Of a stretch of 64,000 bases of DNA, positions 28,454 through 37,243 are shown in pieces. How positions within the stretch are numbered: the first letter of the stretch is position 1; each line of letters opens with the position of its first letter. The translations under genes were made by a program, and so were the position numbers. A model generated the notes under the pieces. That model was given only the letters and a program-made list of their open reading frames with translations. It ran no database searches and was not told the origin of the DNA. Source of the stretch: Alphaproteobacteria bacterium (GTDB lineage Bacteria > Pseudomonadota > Alphaproteobacteria > Bin65); the NCBI GenBank assembly GCA_022819985.1, contig JAJEGH010000033.1:1-64000 (forward strand). The letters run 5' to 3'.

Positions 28454-29503
28454 CTACGGTACTTCGCAGTCGACACAGGCACCGATCGCCACCGTCACCG
28501 CCCGGCTCTTGTCGCCGAGCCAGGGCGGGATGACGGCGCCGAAACCGCCCGCCGGGCCGCCGGCCGCCACCACGAGCAAATCCTCCGGGGCGGTCAGCGC
28601 GGCATATTCCCGGCTGCCGCGGTCGCGCACCAGCGCGCCCTTGCCGCATTCGGCCCACTCCGCCCGCTTGATGCGCGCCTTCTCGAACAGATAGGCGCGG
28701 ACATCAGCCTTGGACCAGCCGGCGGCGTTGAAATGGGCGCGCAGCTGCGGCGGCACGACGATGACGTAGTTGCCGGGCCAGATCGAATAGTGGCGCATGT
28801 TGGCGCGCATTTCGGCAGCGTAGGTATCGAGGATTTCTTGGGGAACCGTCGTCCACTCGTTCATCAGCTGGCGCGGCGCGCCGGCCGCCATGACCGTGAC
28901 GCAGGACGCGCCGGCCGGCATGCCGCGTTCGCCGGCAAGCGGCAGCCATTCCGAGCCGGCCTCGTCCTCGGCGAGGCAGTAGCTGATCTTGCCCGGATGG
29001 CCGAGCGACGAGCGGTCGATATCGCCGGGCCGGACATCGAGCAGATTGATCAGGCACAGGCGGAGCGCCCGCCCGATCGCCGTCGAGGCGCGGTCGCTGG
29101 AGGCCAGCGCGTTGAAGGTCGGGTCCATGCCGATCTCAGCGGTGATCGGCCCGTTGACGACGAGCAGCACAGCGCAGCCGCCCGTGCTGGCGGTCGCGCC
29201 GTGCAGCAGGAAGGGCTCCCGGAGCATGGCTGTAAAGGCCGCCACGACGACCGGAAAATGCATCGGCAGGCAGCCGGCCATGACGGCGTTGATAGCCAGC
29301 TTTTCAGCGGTCAGCGCACGGGCGCGCACCGGCTCGATACCAACCAGATGGTCCGGCGCGAGCATCGCCCAATCCAGGCAGGCCTCGACCGCCTCGGCGG
29401 TCGGCGGCACAACCGGCAGGCCGTCGGTCCAGCCCCGGCTGTGGTAGAATTCCTGCGCGGCCACGACATCGGAGACGTCGTAACGCCGGGATGCAAGCTG
29501 CAT
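28454..29503 (-). CDS. Uncharacterised conserved protein, UGSC partner
   Basis: 349 residues, no signal peptide or clear membrane helix. Recognisable blocks are FYHSRGWTDGLPVVPPT at the start, EKLAINAVMAGC, LLVVNGPITAEIG, AIGRALRLCLINL and a C-terminal Cys-Val-Asp-Cys in GACVDCEVP. I recall proteins with GWTDGLPVVPPT near UGSC genes, but the biochemical function is not known to me. It ends 27 bases before the UGSC start, so the two form one transcript. The end Cys pair could exchange disulfides with the selenoprotein. Function open. Confidence 0.75.
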   Translation of the reverse strand: MQLASRRYDVSDVVAAQEFYHSRGWTDGLPVVPPTAEAVEACLDWAMLAPDHLVGIEPVRARALTAEKLAINAVMAGCLPMHFPVVVAAFTAMLREPFLLHGATASTGGCAVLLVVNGPITAEIGMDPTFNALASSDRASTAIGRALRLCLINLLDVRPGDIDRSSLGHPGKISYCLAEDEAGSEWLPLAGERGMPAGASCVTVMAAGAPRQLMNEWTTVPQEILDTYAAEMRANMRHYSIWPGNYVIVVPPQLRAHFNAAGWSKADVRAYLFEKARIKRAEWAECGKGALVRDRGSREYAALTAPEDLLVVAAGGPAGGFGAVIPPWLGDKSRAVTVAIGACVDCEVP

Positions 29504-29624
29504 CGGTCCTCCAAAGCTGGAACGCGGCCACCGGCCGGTGGATCGCGGCGCATCGTGGCCCGGCGTCTTGGCCAGCGCAAGCGCGGAACCGTCGCGATGC
29601 CCTTGCCCTTGTAGGGGCGATGGA

Positions 29625-30350
29625 TCAGGTGTCGGCTTCGGGAAACGACCGCTCCCGATCGTCGAGATCGATCAACGGGTCGGGCACGCATCTGGCGCGC
29701 ACCAGATCCGGATCCCGGAGCACCACCTCGCGGCCGGATACCGAAACGCCATACTCGCGCAGCGACGCGAAGGCCCGGGATACGCTCTCCGGTGTCATGC
29801 CGAGTCGGACCGCAATCTGCCGTTTGGGAACCGGCAGCGCAAATGCGATACTGCCGGTCCTTTCGCGTTGGAGCATCAGATAACAGCCGAGCCGTTCTGT
29901 CGCCGTGCGCAAATTGAGATTCTTTACCCGGCGGACGATCGAACGGAACTGGCGCGCCTGCACGCCCATCAGATTCAGAGCTAGGCGATGGTCGGATGCG
30001 ACACCTTCGCGGACAGTCTGCGATGAGATTGTCAGCACCTTCACCGGCTCGACCGCCAGCGCACCCAGCAGGCAGGGCATGTCGGTGAGGACGGCGGCAA
30101 GAAAGAAAAAGTCTATCGGTTCGCAACACCGAACGACTGACTCGCGCTCGTCCCGCCCCTTGCCGATCAATTCGACGCTCCCCTCCAGCAGTACGTTGAG
30201 AAATTCCGGCGCGGCGCCCTGTTCTGCTATCTGTGTGCCAGCGGGATAACGACGAATCGAAGCGCCGCGGGTTAAATTGCACAGCGTTTCGCGCGAAACA
30301 CCGGTCAGGGGCGCCAGCGAGCCAAGTCGACTGCTAATCTCGCCATTCAA
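29625..30350 (-). CDS. Crp/Fnr-family transcription regulator (DNR/NarR-like)
   Basis: 241 residues: cyclic-nucleotide-type beta roll (about 15-125), dimer helix and helix-turn-helix. The recognition helix carries Glu-Ser-Val-Ser-Arg (TPESVSRAF), the E..SR pattern that reads TTGAT half-sites as in Fnr. The N-terminal Cys ladder for the 4Fe-4S cluster of true Fnr is absent (only Cys24 near the start), so oxygen may not be sensed directly. A DNR/NarR-like response to NO or nitrate is more likely. It is divergent from narK with an FNR-type box between, so it probably controls the nitrate operon. Confidence 0.88.
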   Translation of the reverse strand: MNGEISSRLGSLAPLTGVSRETLCNLTRGASIRRYPAGTQIAEQGAAPEFLNVLLEGSVELIGKGRDERESVVRCCEPIDFFFLAAVLTDMPCLLGALAVEPVKVLTISSQTVREGVASDHRLALNLMGVQARQFRSIVRRVKNLNLRTATERLGCYLMLQRERTGSIAFALPVPKRQIAVRLGMTPESVSRAFASLREYGVSVSGREVVLRDPDLVRARCVPDPLIDLDDRERSFPEADT

Positions 30351-30422
30351 AGCAGAACCGCCAAGTGAGATGGGCTCTTAGGCCGGATGGCGCAAAAATA
30401 TCAAATGCAACGAACGAAGAAC

Positions 30423-30436
30423 TTGATCTAGGTCAT
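30423..30436. promoter_or_regulatory. FNR-type box upstream of narK
   Basis: TTGAT-CTAG-GTCAT fits the TTGAT-N4-ATCAA pattern with one perfect and one imperfect half. Its centre lies about 41 bases before a start point near 30471, with a weak -10 (GCATAGG, about 30457-30463) in between. That is the classical activating position. Confidence 0.6.
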
Positions 30437-30498
30437 TTTGTGCGGGGGTCGCGTCCGCATAGGCTGCGCAGGTACTTGTGGTTCGGAGGCCGCGATCC

Positions 30499-31827
30499 AT
30501 GCACGACCTGACGGAGGTCACCGGGAGCGACCGGTACCGTGCGCTCGGTCTGAGCACCTTTTCCTTTACCGTGTGCTTTGCCGTCTGGACGATCTTCTCG
30601 ATCATCGGCGTCAAGATCAAACAGGATCTCGGGCTGTCGGAGACCGAATTCGGCATCCTCGTGGCAACGCCGGTCCTCACCGGTTCGGTCAGTCGCATCT
30701 TCCTCGGCGTGTGGACGGAACAGTATGGCGGCCGCCTCGTCTTCACCCTCCAGATGCTCGCCACTGCAGTCGCCTGCTGGCTGCTGTCCGAGGTGCGGAC
30801 CTACGAGGTGTTTCTGATCGCCGCGCTCGGCGTCGGGCTGGCCGGCGGCTCGTTCATCGTCGGCATCGCCTACACGTCGCAATGGTTCGAGAAGCAGCAT
30901 CAGGGCACGGCGCTGGGCATCTTCGGCGTCGGCAATGTCGGCGCGGCGGTCACCAACTTCGGGGCGCCCTTCCTAGTTCTTGCCTTCGGCTGGGAGCAGA
31001 CCGCGCAGATCTATGCGGTCCTGCTAGCGCTGACGGCCGTCGTTTTCTACTTTCTGGCCAAGCCGGACCCGTCTGAAGTGGCGCGCAAGCGCGAAGGACG
31101 CAAACCGGTTTCCACCAAGGACCAGCTGGCACCGCTCAGGAACATGCAGGTCTGGCGGTTCGCCACCTATTACTTCTTCGTGTTCGGCGGCTTCGTCGCC
31201 CTCGCCTCCTATCTGCCGCGCTTCTATGTCGGCGCCTATGACCTGTCCCTGGCGACCGCCGGCATGCTGGCGGCGGCCTATTCCATGCCGGGATCGGTGT
31301 TCCGCGCGCTCGGCGGTTGGATGTCGGACAAGTGGGGCGCCCGCTTCGTCATGTACCTGACCTTCATCGTGTCGCTGGCGTGCCTCTTCGTGATGAGCTA
31401 TCCGCGCACCCAGTACACGGTGCAGGGGATCGAGGGGCCGATCGAGTTCACCTTCGGGGTCAGCCTGACGGTCTTCGTCATCCTGAGCGTGCTGCTCGGC
31501 TTCGTGATGTCGCTCGGCAAGGCCGCCGTCTACAAGCACATCCCGGTCTACTACCCGCACCATGTCGGCTCTGTCGGCGGGCTCGTCGGCATGATCGGCG
31601 GCCTGGGCGGCTTCGTGCTGCCGATCACGTTCGGCATCCTCAACGACTGGTTCGGCGTGTGGACCAGTTCCTTCATGCTGATGTTCGTCATCGTGCTGGT
31701 GAGCACGGTCTGGATGCATGTCGCCATCCGCCTGATGGAGCGCCGCCGTCATCCGGGCCTCGCTGACGAGCGCTATCTCAGCGACGTTCCGAACGAGCCG
31801 GAGCCGGCGCCGGCCTCTGCGCAGTAA
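30499..31827 (+). CDS. narK: Nitrate/nitrite transporter, NarK family (first copy)
   Basis: 442 residues, twelve-helix major facilitator protein of the nitrate/nitrite porter family. The family glycine-rich signatures are seen at ALGVGLAGGSFIVGIAYTSQWF and GGLVGMIGGLGGFVLPI. A charged loop separates the two halves near 195-220. GGAGG upstream supports ATG 30499 (MHDLTEVTG) over GTG 30478. It is the first gene of the nar operon and brings nitrate in or exchanges it for nitrite. Confidence 0.93.
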   Translation: MHDLTEVTGSDRYRALGLSTFSFTVCFAVWTIFSIIGVKIKQDLGLSETEFGILVATPVLTGSVSRIFLGVWTEQYGGRLVFTLQMLATAVACWLLSEVRTYEVFLIAALGVGLAGGSFIVGIAYTSQWFEKQHQGTALGIFGVGNVGAAVTNFGAPFLVLAFGWEQTAQIYAVLLALTAVVFYFLAKPDPSEVARKREGRKPVSTKDQLAPLRNMQVWRFATYYFFVFGGFVALASYLPRFYVGAYDLSLATAGMLAAAYSMPGSVFRALGGWMSDKWGARFVMYLTFIVSLACLFVMSYPRTQYTVQGIEGPIEFTFGVSLTVFVILSVLLGFVMSLGKAAVYKHIPVYYPHHVGSVGGLVGMIGGLGGFVLPITFGILNDWFGVWTSSFMLMFVIVLVSTVWMHVAIRLMERRRHPGLADERYLSDVPNEPEPAPASAQ

Positions 31828-31878
31828 GCGGCGACGCCCTGCGGCTGTTGCCCGGACGGAAAATCGAGAGGGATTTAG

Positions 31879-33486
31879 ATGGCCAAGAACCTGGCGACCT
31901 GGGATCCGGAAGACGAGGCATTCTGGAACGCCGAAGGCAAGCGTGTCGCAACCCGGAATCTCTGGATCTCGATTCCCTGCCTGCTGTGCGGCTTCGCGGT
32001 CTGGCTGTACTGGGGCATTATCGCGGTTCAGATGATCAACCTGAAGTTCCCCTTCTCCCAGGCGGAACTGTTCACGCTCGCCGCGATCGCCGGGTTGAGC
32101 GGCGCGACGCTGCGCATCCCCTCGTCCTTCTTCATCCGGATCGCCGGCGGCCGCAACACGATCTTCCTGACGACGGCGCTGCTGATCCTCCCGGCGGCGG
32201 GGACCGGCTTCCTGTTGCAGGATCCGAATACGCCGCTGTGGCAGTTCCAGATCATGGCGCTGCTGTCCGGCTTCGGCGGCGGCAACTTCGCCTCCTCCAT
32301 GTCGAACATCTCCTTCTTCTATCCGAAGAAGGTCCAGGGCTACTCGCTCGGCATGAATGCCGGCCTCGGCAATTTCGGCGTCACCACGATGCAGATCCTG
32401 GTGCCGCTGGTCATGACATTCGGGGTTTTCGGCGGGACGGCGCTGGTCCTCGCCAACAGTTCGGGCACGCTGGTCGGCAAGATTCCGGCCGGAACCGAGA
32501 CCTATATTCACAACGCCGGCTACATCTGGGTCGCTATCCTGATCCCGCTGGTGATCGCCGCCTGGTTCGGCATGAACAACATCACCGCCAGCCATGTCTC
32601 GCCGGGCCTCGGCTCCACCGTTACCGCCTTCGGCAAGATCCTGGGCATGCTGGCGATCGGTCTCGTTATGGCGGCGATCGGGCTTTGGCTGCTGCTGCCG
32701 GAGAAGGCCGGCGGCTCCGGCCTTGAGTTGAGCAAGTGGATCGTCCTGCCCCTTGTGATCGCCGCAACGGTGTTCGCCCTGCGGCTCATTCCCGGCACGA
32801 TCCGCCAGAGCCTCGACCAGCAATATTCGATCTTCCGGAACAAGCACACCTGGGCGATGACGGTCATCTACACGATGACCTTCGGCTCCTTCATCGGCTA
32901 CGCCGCCGCCTTCGGCCTGGCGATCAAGGTCGTGTTCGGCTTCCAGCATATCGAGGTCGACGGCGTGATGACCCACACCACGGTCAACCCGAACGGGCCG
33001 AGCGCATTGATGTATGCCTGGACGGGGCCGTTCATCGGCGCCCTGATCCGTCCGATCGGCGGCATGATCTCGGACCGTCTGGGCGGGGCGTTGGTCACGC
33101 AGATCATCTCGATCGTCATGGTCGCCTGCGCCTTGGGCGTGGCGTATTTCCTGTCGCTCGCCTACGCGTCGCCGACGCCGGAAGAATACTTCACGCCGTT
33201 CCTGATCCTCTTCCTGATCCTGTTCGCTGCGACGGGCATCGGCAACGGCTCCACATTCCGGACCATCGCTATCGTGTTCGACAAGGTGCAGGCCGGTCCG
33301 GTTCTGGGCTGGACCTCTGCGGTTGCCGCCTACGGCGCCTTCATCATCCCGAAGGTGTTCGGCGAGCAGATCAAGGCCACGACGCCGGAATATGCGCTTT
33401 ACGGCTTCGCAGCCTTCTATCTGGTTTGCATCGGCATCAACTGGTGGTTCTATCTGCGCAAGAACGCCTATGTGAAGAACCCGTAG
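31879..33486 (+). CDS. narK: Nitrate/nitrite transporter, NarK family (second copy)
   Basis: 535 residues, a second porter of the same family with an enlarged central region. Signatures are SGFGGGNFASSMSNISFFYP and a paired GPFIGALIRPIGGMISDRLGG. Many denitrifiers carry a NarK1-NarK2 pair, often fused; here they are two genes 51 bases apart. The two types typically work as proton symporter and nitrate/nitrite antiporter, the longer one likely the antiporter. It stands 13 bases before narG. Confidence 0.92.
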   Translation: MAKNLATWDPEDEAFWNAEGKRVATRNLWISIPCLLCGFAVWLYWGIIAVQMINLKFPFSQAELFTLAAIAGLSGATLRIPSSFFIRIAGGRNTIFLTTALLILPAAGTGFLLQDPNTPLWQFQIMALLSGFGGGNFASSMSNISFFYPKKVQGYSLGMNAGLGNFGVTTMQILVPLVMTFGVFGGTALVLANSSGTLVGKIPAGTETYIHNAGYIWVAILIPLVIAAWFGMNNITASHVSPGLGSTVTAFGKILGMLAIGLVMAAIGLWLLLPEKAGGSGLELSKWIVLPLVIAATVFALRLIPGTIRQSLDQQYSIFRNKHTWAMTVIYTMTFGSFIGYAAAFGLAIKVVFGFQHIEVDGVMTHTTVNPNGPSALMYAWTGPFIGALIRPIGGMISDRLGGALVTQIISIVMVACALGVAYFLSLAYASPTPEEYFTPFLILFLILFAATGIGNGSTFRTIAIVFDKVQAGPVLGWTSAVAAYGAFIIPKVFGEQIKATTPEYALYGFAAFYLVCIGINWWFYLRKNAYVKNP

Positions 33487-33499
33487 GGAGACCGACCCG

Positions 33500-36400
33500 A
33501 TGAGCCATTTCCTCGATCAGCTGACCTTCTTCAGGAAGACCGTCGACACCTTCGCGGACGGGCACGGCATCGTCACCAACGAGGACCGGGACTGGGAGGA
33601 TTCCTACCGGGCGCGCTGGCAGCACGACAAGATCGTGCGCTCGACCCACGGCGTGAACTGCACCGGCTCGTGCAGCTGGAAGATCTACGTCAAGGGCGGG
33701 ATCATCACCTGGGAGACGCAGCAGACCGACTATCCGCGGACCCGGCCCGACCTGCCGAACCACGAACCGCGCGGCTGTTCCCGGGGCGCGAGCTATTCCT
33801 GGTACATCTACAGCGCCAACCGGCTGAAATACCCGCTGGTGCGCAGCCGGCTGGTCCGGCACTGGCGCGAGGCGCGCAAGACCATGGCGCCGGTCGACGC
33901 CTGGGCGTCGATCGTCGAGGACCCGGAGAAGCGCCGCGACTACCAGCGGGTGCGCGGGCTCGGCGGTTTCGTGCGCTCCGACTGGGACGAGGTCAACGAG
34001 ATCGTGGCGGCGGCCAACGTCTACACGGTCAAGACCCACGGGCCGGACCGGGTGATCGGCTTTTCGCCGATCCCGGCCATGTCGATGGTCTCCTACGCCG
34101 CGGGCTCGCGCTACCTGTCGCTGATCGGCGGCGTGTGCATGAGCTTCTACGACTGGTATTGCGATCTGCCGCCGTCGAGCCCGCAGACCTGGGGCGAGCA
34201 GACCGACGTGCCGGAAAGCGCGGACTGGTACAACTCGACCTTCCTGATGATGTGGGGCTCGAACGTGCCCCAGACGCGCACGCCCGACGCCCATTTCATG
34301 ACCGAGGTCCGCTACAAGGGCGCGACGACGGTCACGGTGACGCCGGACTACAGCGAGGCGTCGAAATTCGCCGACATCTGGCTCAATCCCAAGCAGGGCA
34401 CCGATGCCGCGCTGGCGCTGGCGATGGGCCATGTGATTCTCAGGGAATGGCATCTCACCGGCAAGAGCGCCTATTTCGAGGATTATTGCCGGCGCTACAC
34501 CGACATGCCGTTCCTGGTGACCCTGCGGAAGACCGGGGACGGTTATGTGCCCGACCGCATGCTGCGCGCTTCCGACCTGCCCGGCGCGCTCGACCAGGCC
34601 AACAATCCCGAATGGAAGACCGTCGCGGTCGACGAATCGCGGGGCGACGCCCTGGTCTGCCCGGTCGGCTCGATCGGCTTCCGCTGGGGCGAGACCGGCA
34701 AGTGGAATATCGAGGAAAAGGACGGCGCGGACGGCGCGGAGACGAAGCTGCGCCTGAGCCTGATCGACATCCGGGACGATATCGCGTCGGTCGGCTTCCC
34801 CTATTTCGGCAACGCCGAGCATGACCATTTCGCCGGCACCGACCATGACGACGTGCTGTGGCGCAACGTGCCGGTGAAAACGGTCGAGACGCAGGACGGC
34901 CCGACGCCGGTGGCTTCGGTCTACGACCTGTTCGTCGCGAATTACGGTCTGGACCGCGGCCTGGGCGGCGAAAATGTGGCCACGTCCTACGACGACGACG
35001 TGCCCTACACCCCCGCATGGCAGGAGCGCATCACCGGGGTCGCGCCCGACAAGGTCGTCGCCGTCGCGCGCCAGTTCGCCGAGAACGCGCACAAGACGGA
35101 AGGCCGCTCGATGGTCATCGTCGGCGCCGCGCTCAACCACTGGTACCACATGGACATGATCTACCGCGGCATCATCAACATGCTGGTGATGTGCGGGTGC
35201 GTCGGCAAGCCCGGCGGGGGCTGGTCGCACTATGTCGGGCAGGAGAAGCTGCGGCCCCAGACCGGCTGGCTGCCGCTCGCCTTCGCCCTCGACTGGAACC
35301 GCCCGCCGCGGCACATGAACAGCACCTCCTTCTGGTACAACCACACCGACCAGTGGCGTTACGAGAAGATCGCGGTCGACGAAATCGTCTCGCCGCTGGC
35401 GCCCGAAGGGGAGTGGAATGACCTGAGCCTGATCGACTTCAACGTCCGATCCGAGCGCATGGGCTGGCTGCCGTCCGCCCCGCAGCTCGAGGCCAATCCG
35501 CTCCGGGTAACTCGCGACGCCGGCGACGAAGACCCGGTCAAGGCTGCGGTCGCCGGGTTGCAGGACGGCACGCTGCGCATGTCGTGCGAGGATCCGGACG
35601 ATCCGAAGAACTGGCCGCGCAACTTGTTCGTCTGGCGCTCGAACCTCCTGGGCTCGAGCGGCAAGGGCCACGAATATTTCCTGAAACACCTGCTGGGCAC
35701 CCAGCACGGCGTCCAGGGCAAGGAGCTCGGCGAAAGCGGCGGCAAAAAACCGGTCGAGGTCGCGTGGCACGACGCGGCGCCCGAAGGCAAGCTCGACCTG
35801 CTCGTCACCCTCGACTTCCGCATGTCGACCACCTGCCTCTACTCCGACATCGTCCTGCCCACGGCGACCTGGTACGAGAAGAACGATCTCAACACGTCGG
35901 ACATGCACCCCTTCATCCATCCGCTGTCCGCCGCGGTCGACCCGGTATGGGAAACCCGCAGCGACTGGGAGATTTTCAAGGGCATCGCAAAGTCATTTTC
36001 CGAGGTCGCCGAAGGCGTGCTCGGCACGGAGCACGACCTCGTGCTGGTGCCGACCCTGCACGACACGCCGATGGAACTGGCCCAGGCGACCGGCGTGAGG
36101 GACTGGAAGAAGGGCGAATGCGATCCGGTCCCCGGAAAAACCATGCCGAACATGGTCGTGGTCGAACGCGACTATCCCAGCACCTACAGGAAATTCACCG
36201 CGCTCGGCCCGCTGATGACGAAGGCCGGCAACGGCGGCAAGGGCATCAGCTGGAACACGGACGACGAGGTCGCGTTCCTCAAGCGGCTGAACGGCGAGGT
36301 GCGCGAGGAGGGCGTCTCGAAAGGCCTGCCGAAGATCGACACCGACATCGACGCGACCGAGGTCGTGCTGGCGCTGGCGCCGGAGACCAACGGCCATGTC

Positions 36401-37243
36401 GCCGTCAAGGCGTGGGCGGCGCTGGGCAAGGCGACCGGCCGCGAGCACGAGCACCTGGCGGCGGCGCGCGAGGAGGACAAGCTGCGCTTCCACGATCTGC
36501 AGGCCCAGCCGCGCAAGATCATCTCCTCGCCGACCTGGTCGGGCGTCGAGGCCGAAAACGTCACCTACACCGCCGGCTACACCAACGTGCACGAGCTGAT
36601 CCCGTGGCGGACGCTCAGCGGCCGGCAGCAGCTTTACCAGGACCATCTCTGGATGCGCGCCTTTGGCGAGCAGCTATGCGTCTACAAGCCGCCGGTCGAC
36701 ACCAAGACGATCCGGCCGCTGATCGACGAGAAGGACAACGGCAATCCGCAGGTCGTGCTGAATTTCATCACGCCGCACCAGAAGTGGGGCATCCACAGCA
36801 CCTACACCGACAATCTGCTGATGCTCACCCTGTCGCGCGGCGGGCCGATCGTCTGGATCAGCGAGATCGACGCCCGCAAGGCCGGCATCGAGGACAATGA
36901 CTGGATCGAGGCCTACAACGCCAACGGCGCCCTGGTCGCGCGCGCCGTCGTGAGCCAGCGCGTGCCGGAGGGCATGACGCTGATGTATCACGCCCAGGAG
37001 AAGATCGTGAACGTGCCGGGCAGCGAAGTGACGGGCTCGCGCGGCGGCATCCACAACTCCGTCACCCGCGCGACGGTCAAGCCGACCCACATGGTCGGCG
37101 GCTACGCGCAACAGTCTTACGGCTTCAACTATTACGGCACCGTCGGCTCGAACCGCGACGAGTTCGTGATCGTGCGCAAGATGCAGACGGTCGACTGGAT
37201 GGAAGGTCCTTACCGGGGACCCGCAATGGAGGCGGCGGAATGA
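33500..37243 (+). CDS. narG: Respiratory nitrate reductase alpha subunit
   Basis: 1247 residues, full length. The FS0 iron-sulfur ligands of NarG are at His50, Cys54, Cys58 and Cys93 (STHGVNCTGSCSW ... PRGCSRGASYSW). The molybdenum site region is MWGSNVPQTRTPDAHF. It reduces nitrate to nitrite with a bis-MGD molybdenum centre facing the cytoplasm. GGGAGACC precedes ATG 33500. The stop overlaps the narH start by four bases. Confidence 0.98.
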   Translation: MSHFLDQLTFFRKTVDTFADGHGIVTNEDRDWEDSYRARWQHDKIVRSTHGVNCTGSCSWKIYVKGGIITWETQQTDYPRTRPDLPNHEPRGCSRGASYSWYIYSANRLKYPLVRSRLVRHWREARKTMAPVDAWASIVEDPEKRRDYQRVRGLGGFVRSDWDEVNEIVAAANVYTVKTHGPDRVIGFSPIPAMSMVSYAAGSRYLSLIGGVCMSFYDWYCDLPPSSPQTWGEQTDVPESADWYNSTFLMMWGSNVPQTRTPDAHFMTEVRYKGATTVTVTPDYSEASKFADIWLNPKQGTDAALALAMGHVILREWHLTGKSAYFEDYCRRYTDMPFLVTLRKTGDGYVPDRMLRASDLPGALDQANNPEWKTVAVDESRGDALVCPVGSIGFRWGETGKWNIEEKDGADGAETKLRLSLIDIRDDIASVGFPYFGNAEHDHFAGTDHDDVLWRNVPVKTVETQDGPTPVASVYDLFVANYGLDRGLGGENVATSYDDDVPYTPAWQERITGVAPDKVVAVARQFAENAHKTEGRSMVIVGAALNHWYHMDMIYRGIINMLVMCGCVGKPGGGWSHYVGQEKLRPQTGWLPLAFALDWNRPPRHMNSTSFWYNHTDQWRYEKIAVDEIVSPLAPEGEWNDLSLIDFNVRSERMGWLPSAPQLEANPLRVTRDAGDEDPVKAAVAGLQDGTLRMSCEDPDDPKNWPRNLFVWRSNLLGSSGKGHEYFLKHLLGTQHGVQGKELGESGGKKPVEVAWHDAAPEGKLDLLVTLDFRMSTTCLYSDIVLPTATWYEKNDLNTSDMHPFIHPLSAAVDPVWETRSDWEIFKGIAKSFSEVAEGVLGTEHDLVLVPTLHDTPMELAQATGVRDWKKGECDPVPGKTMPNMVVVERDYPSTYRKFTALGPLMTKAGNGGKGISWNTDDEVAFLKRLNGEVREEGVSKGLPKIDTDIDATEVVLALAPETNGHVAVKAWAALGKATGREHEHLAAAREEDKLRFHDLQAQPRKIISSPTWSGVEAENVTYTAGYTNVHELIPWRTLSGRQQLYQDHLWMRAFGEQLCVYKPPVDTKTIRPLIDEKDNGNPQVVLNFITPHQKWGIHSTYTDNLLMLTLSRGGPIVWISEIDARKAGIEDNDWIEAYNANGALVARAVVSQRVPEGMTLMYHAQEKIVNVPGSEVTGSRGGIHNSVTRATVKPTHMVGGYAQQSYGFNYYGTVGSNRDEFVIVRKMQTVDWMEGPYRGPAMEAAE

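Noticed and set aside
33437..35920. 827-codon minus-strand frame opposite narG
   Set aside because: Shadow of narG. No domain is recognisable, and the plus strand has the iron-sulfur and molybdenum motifs.
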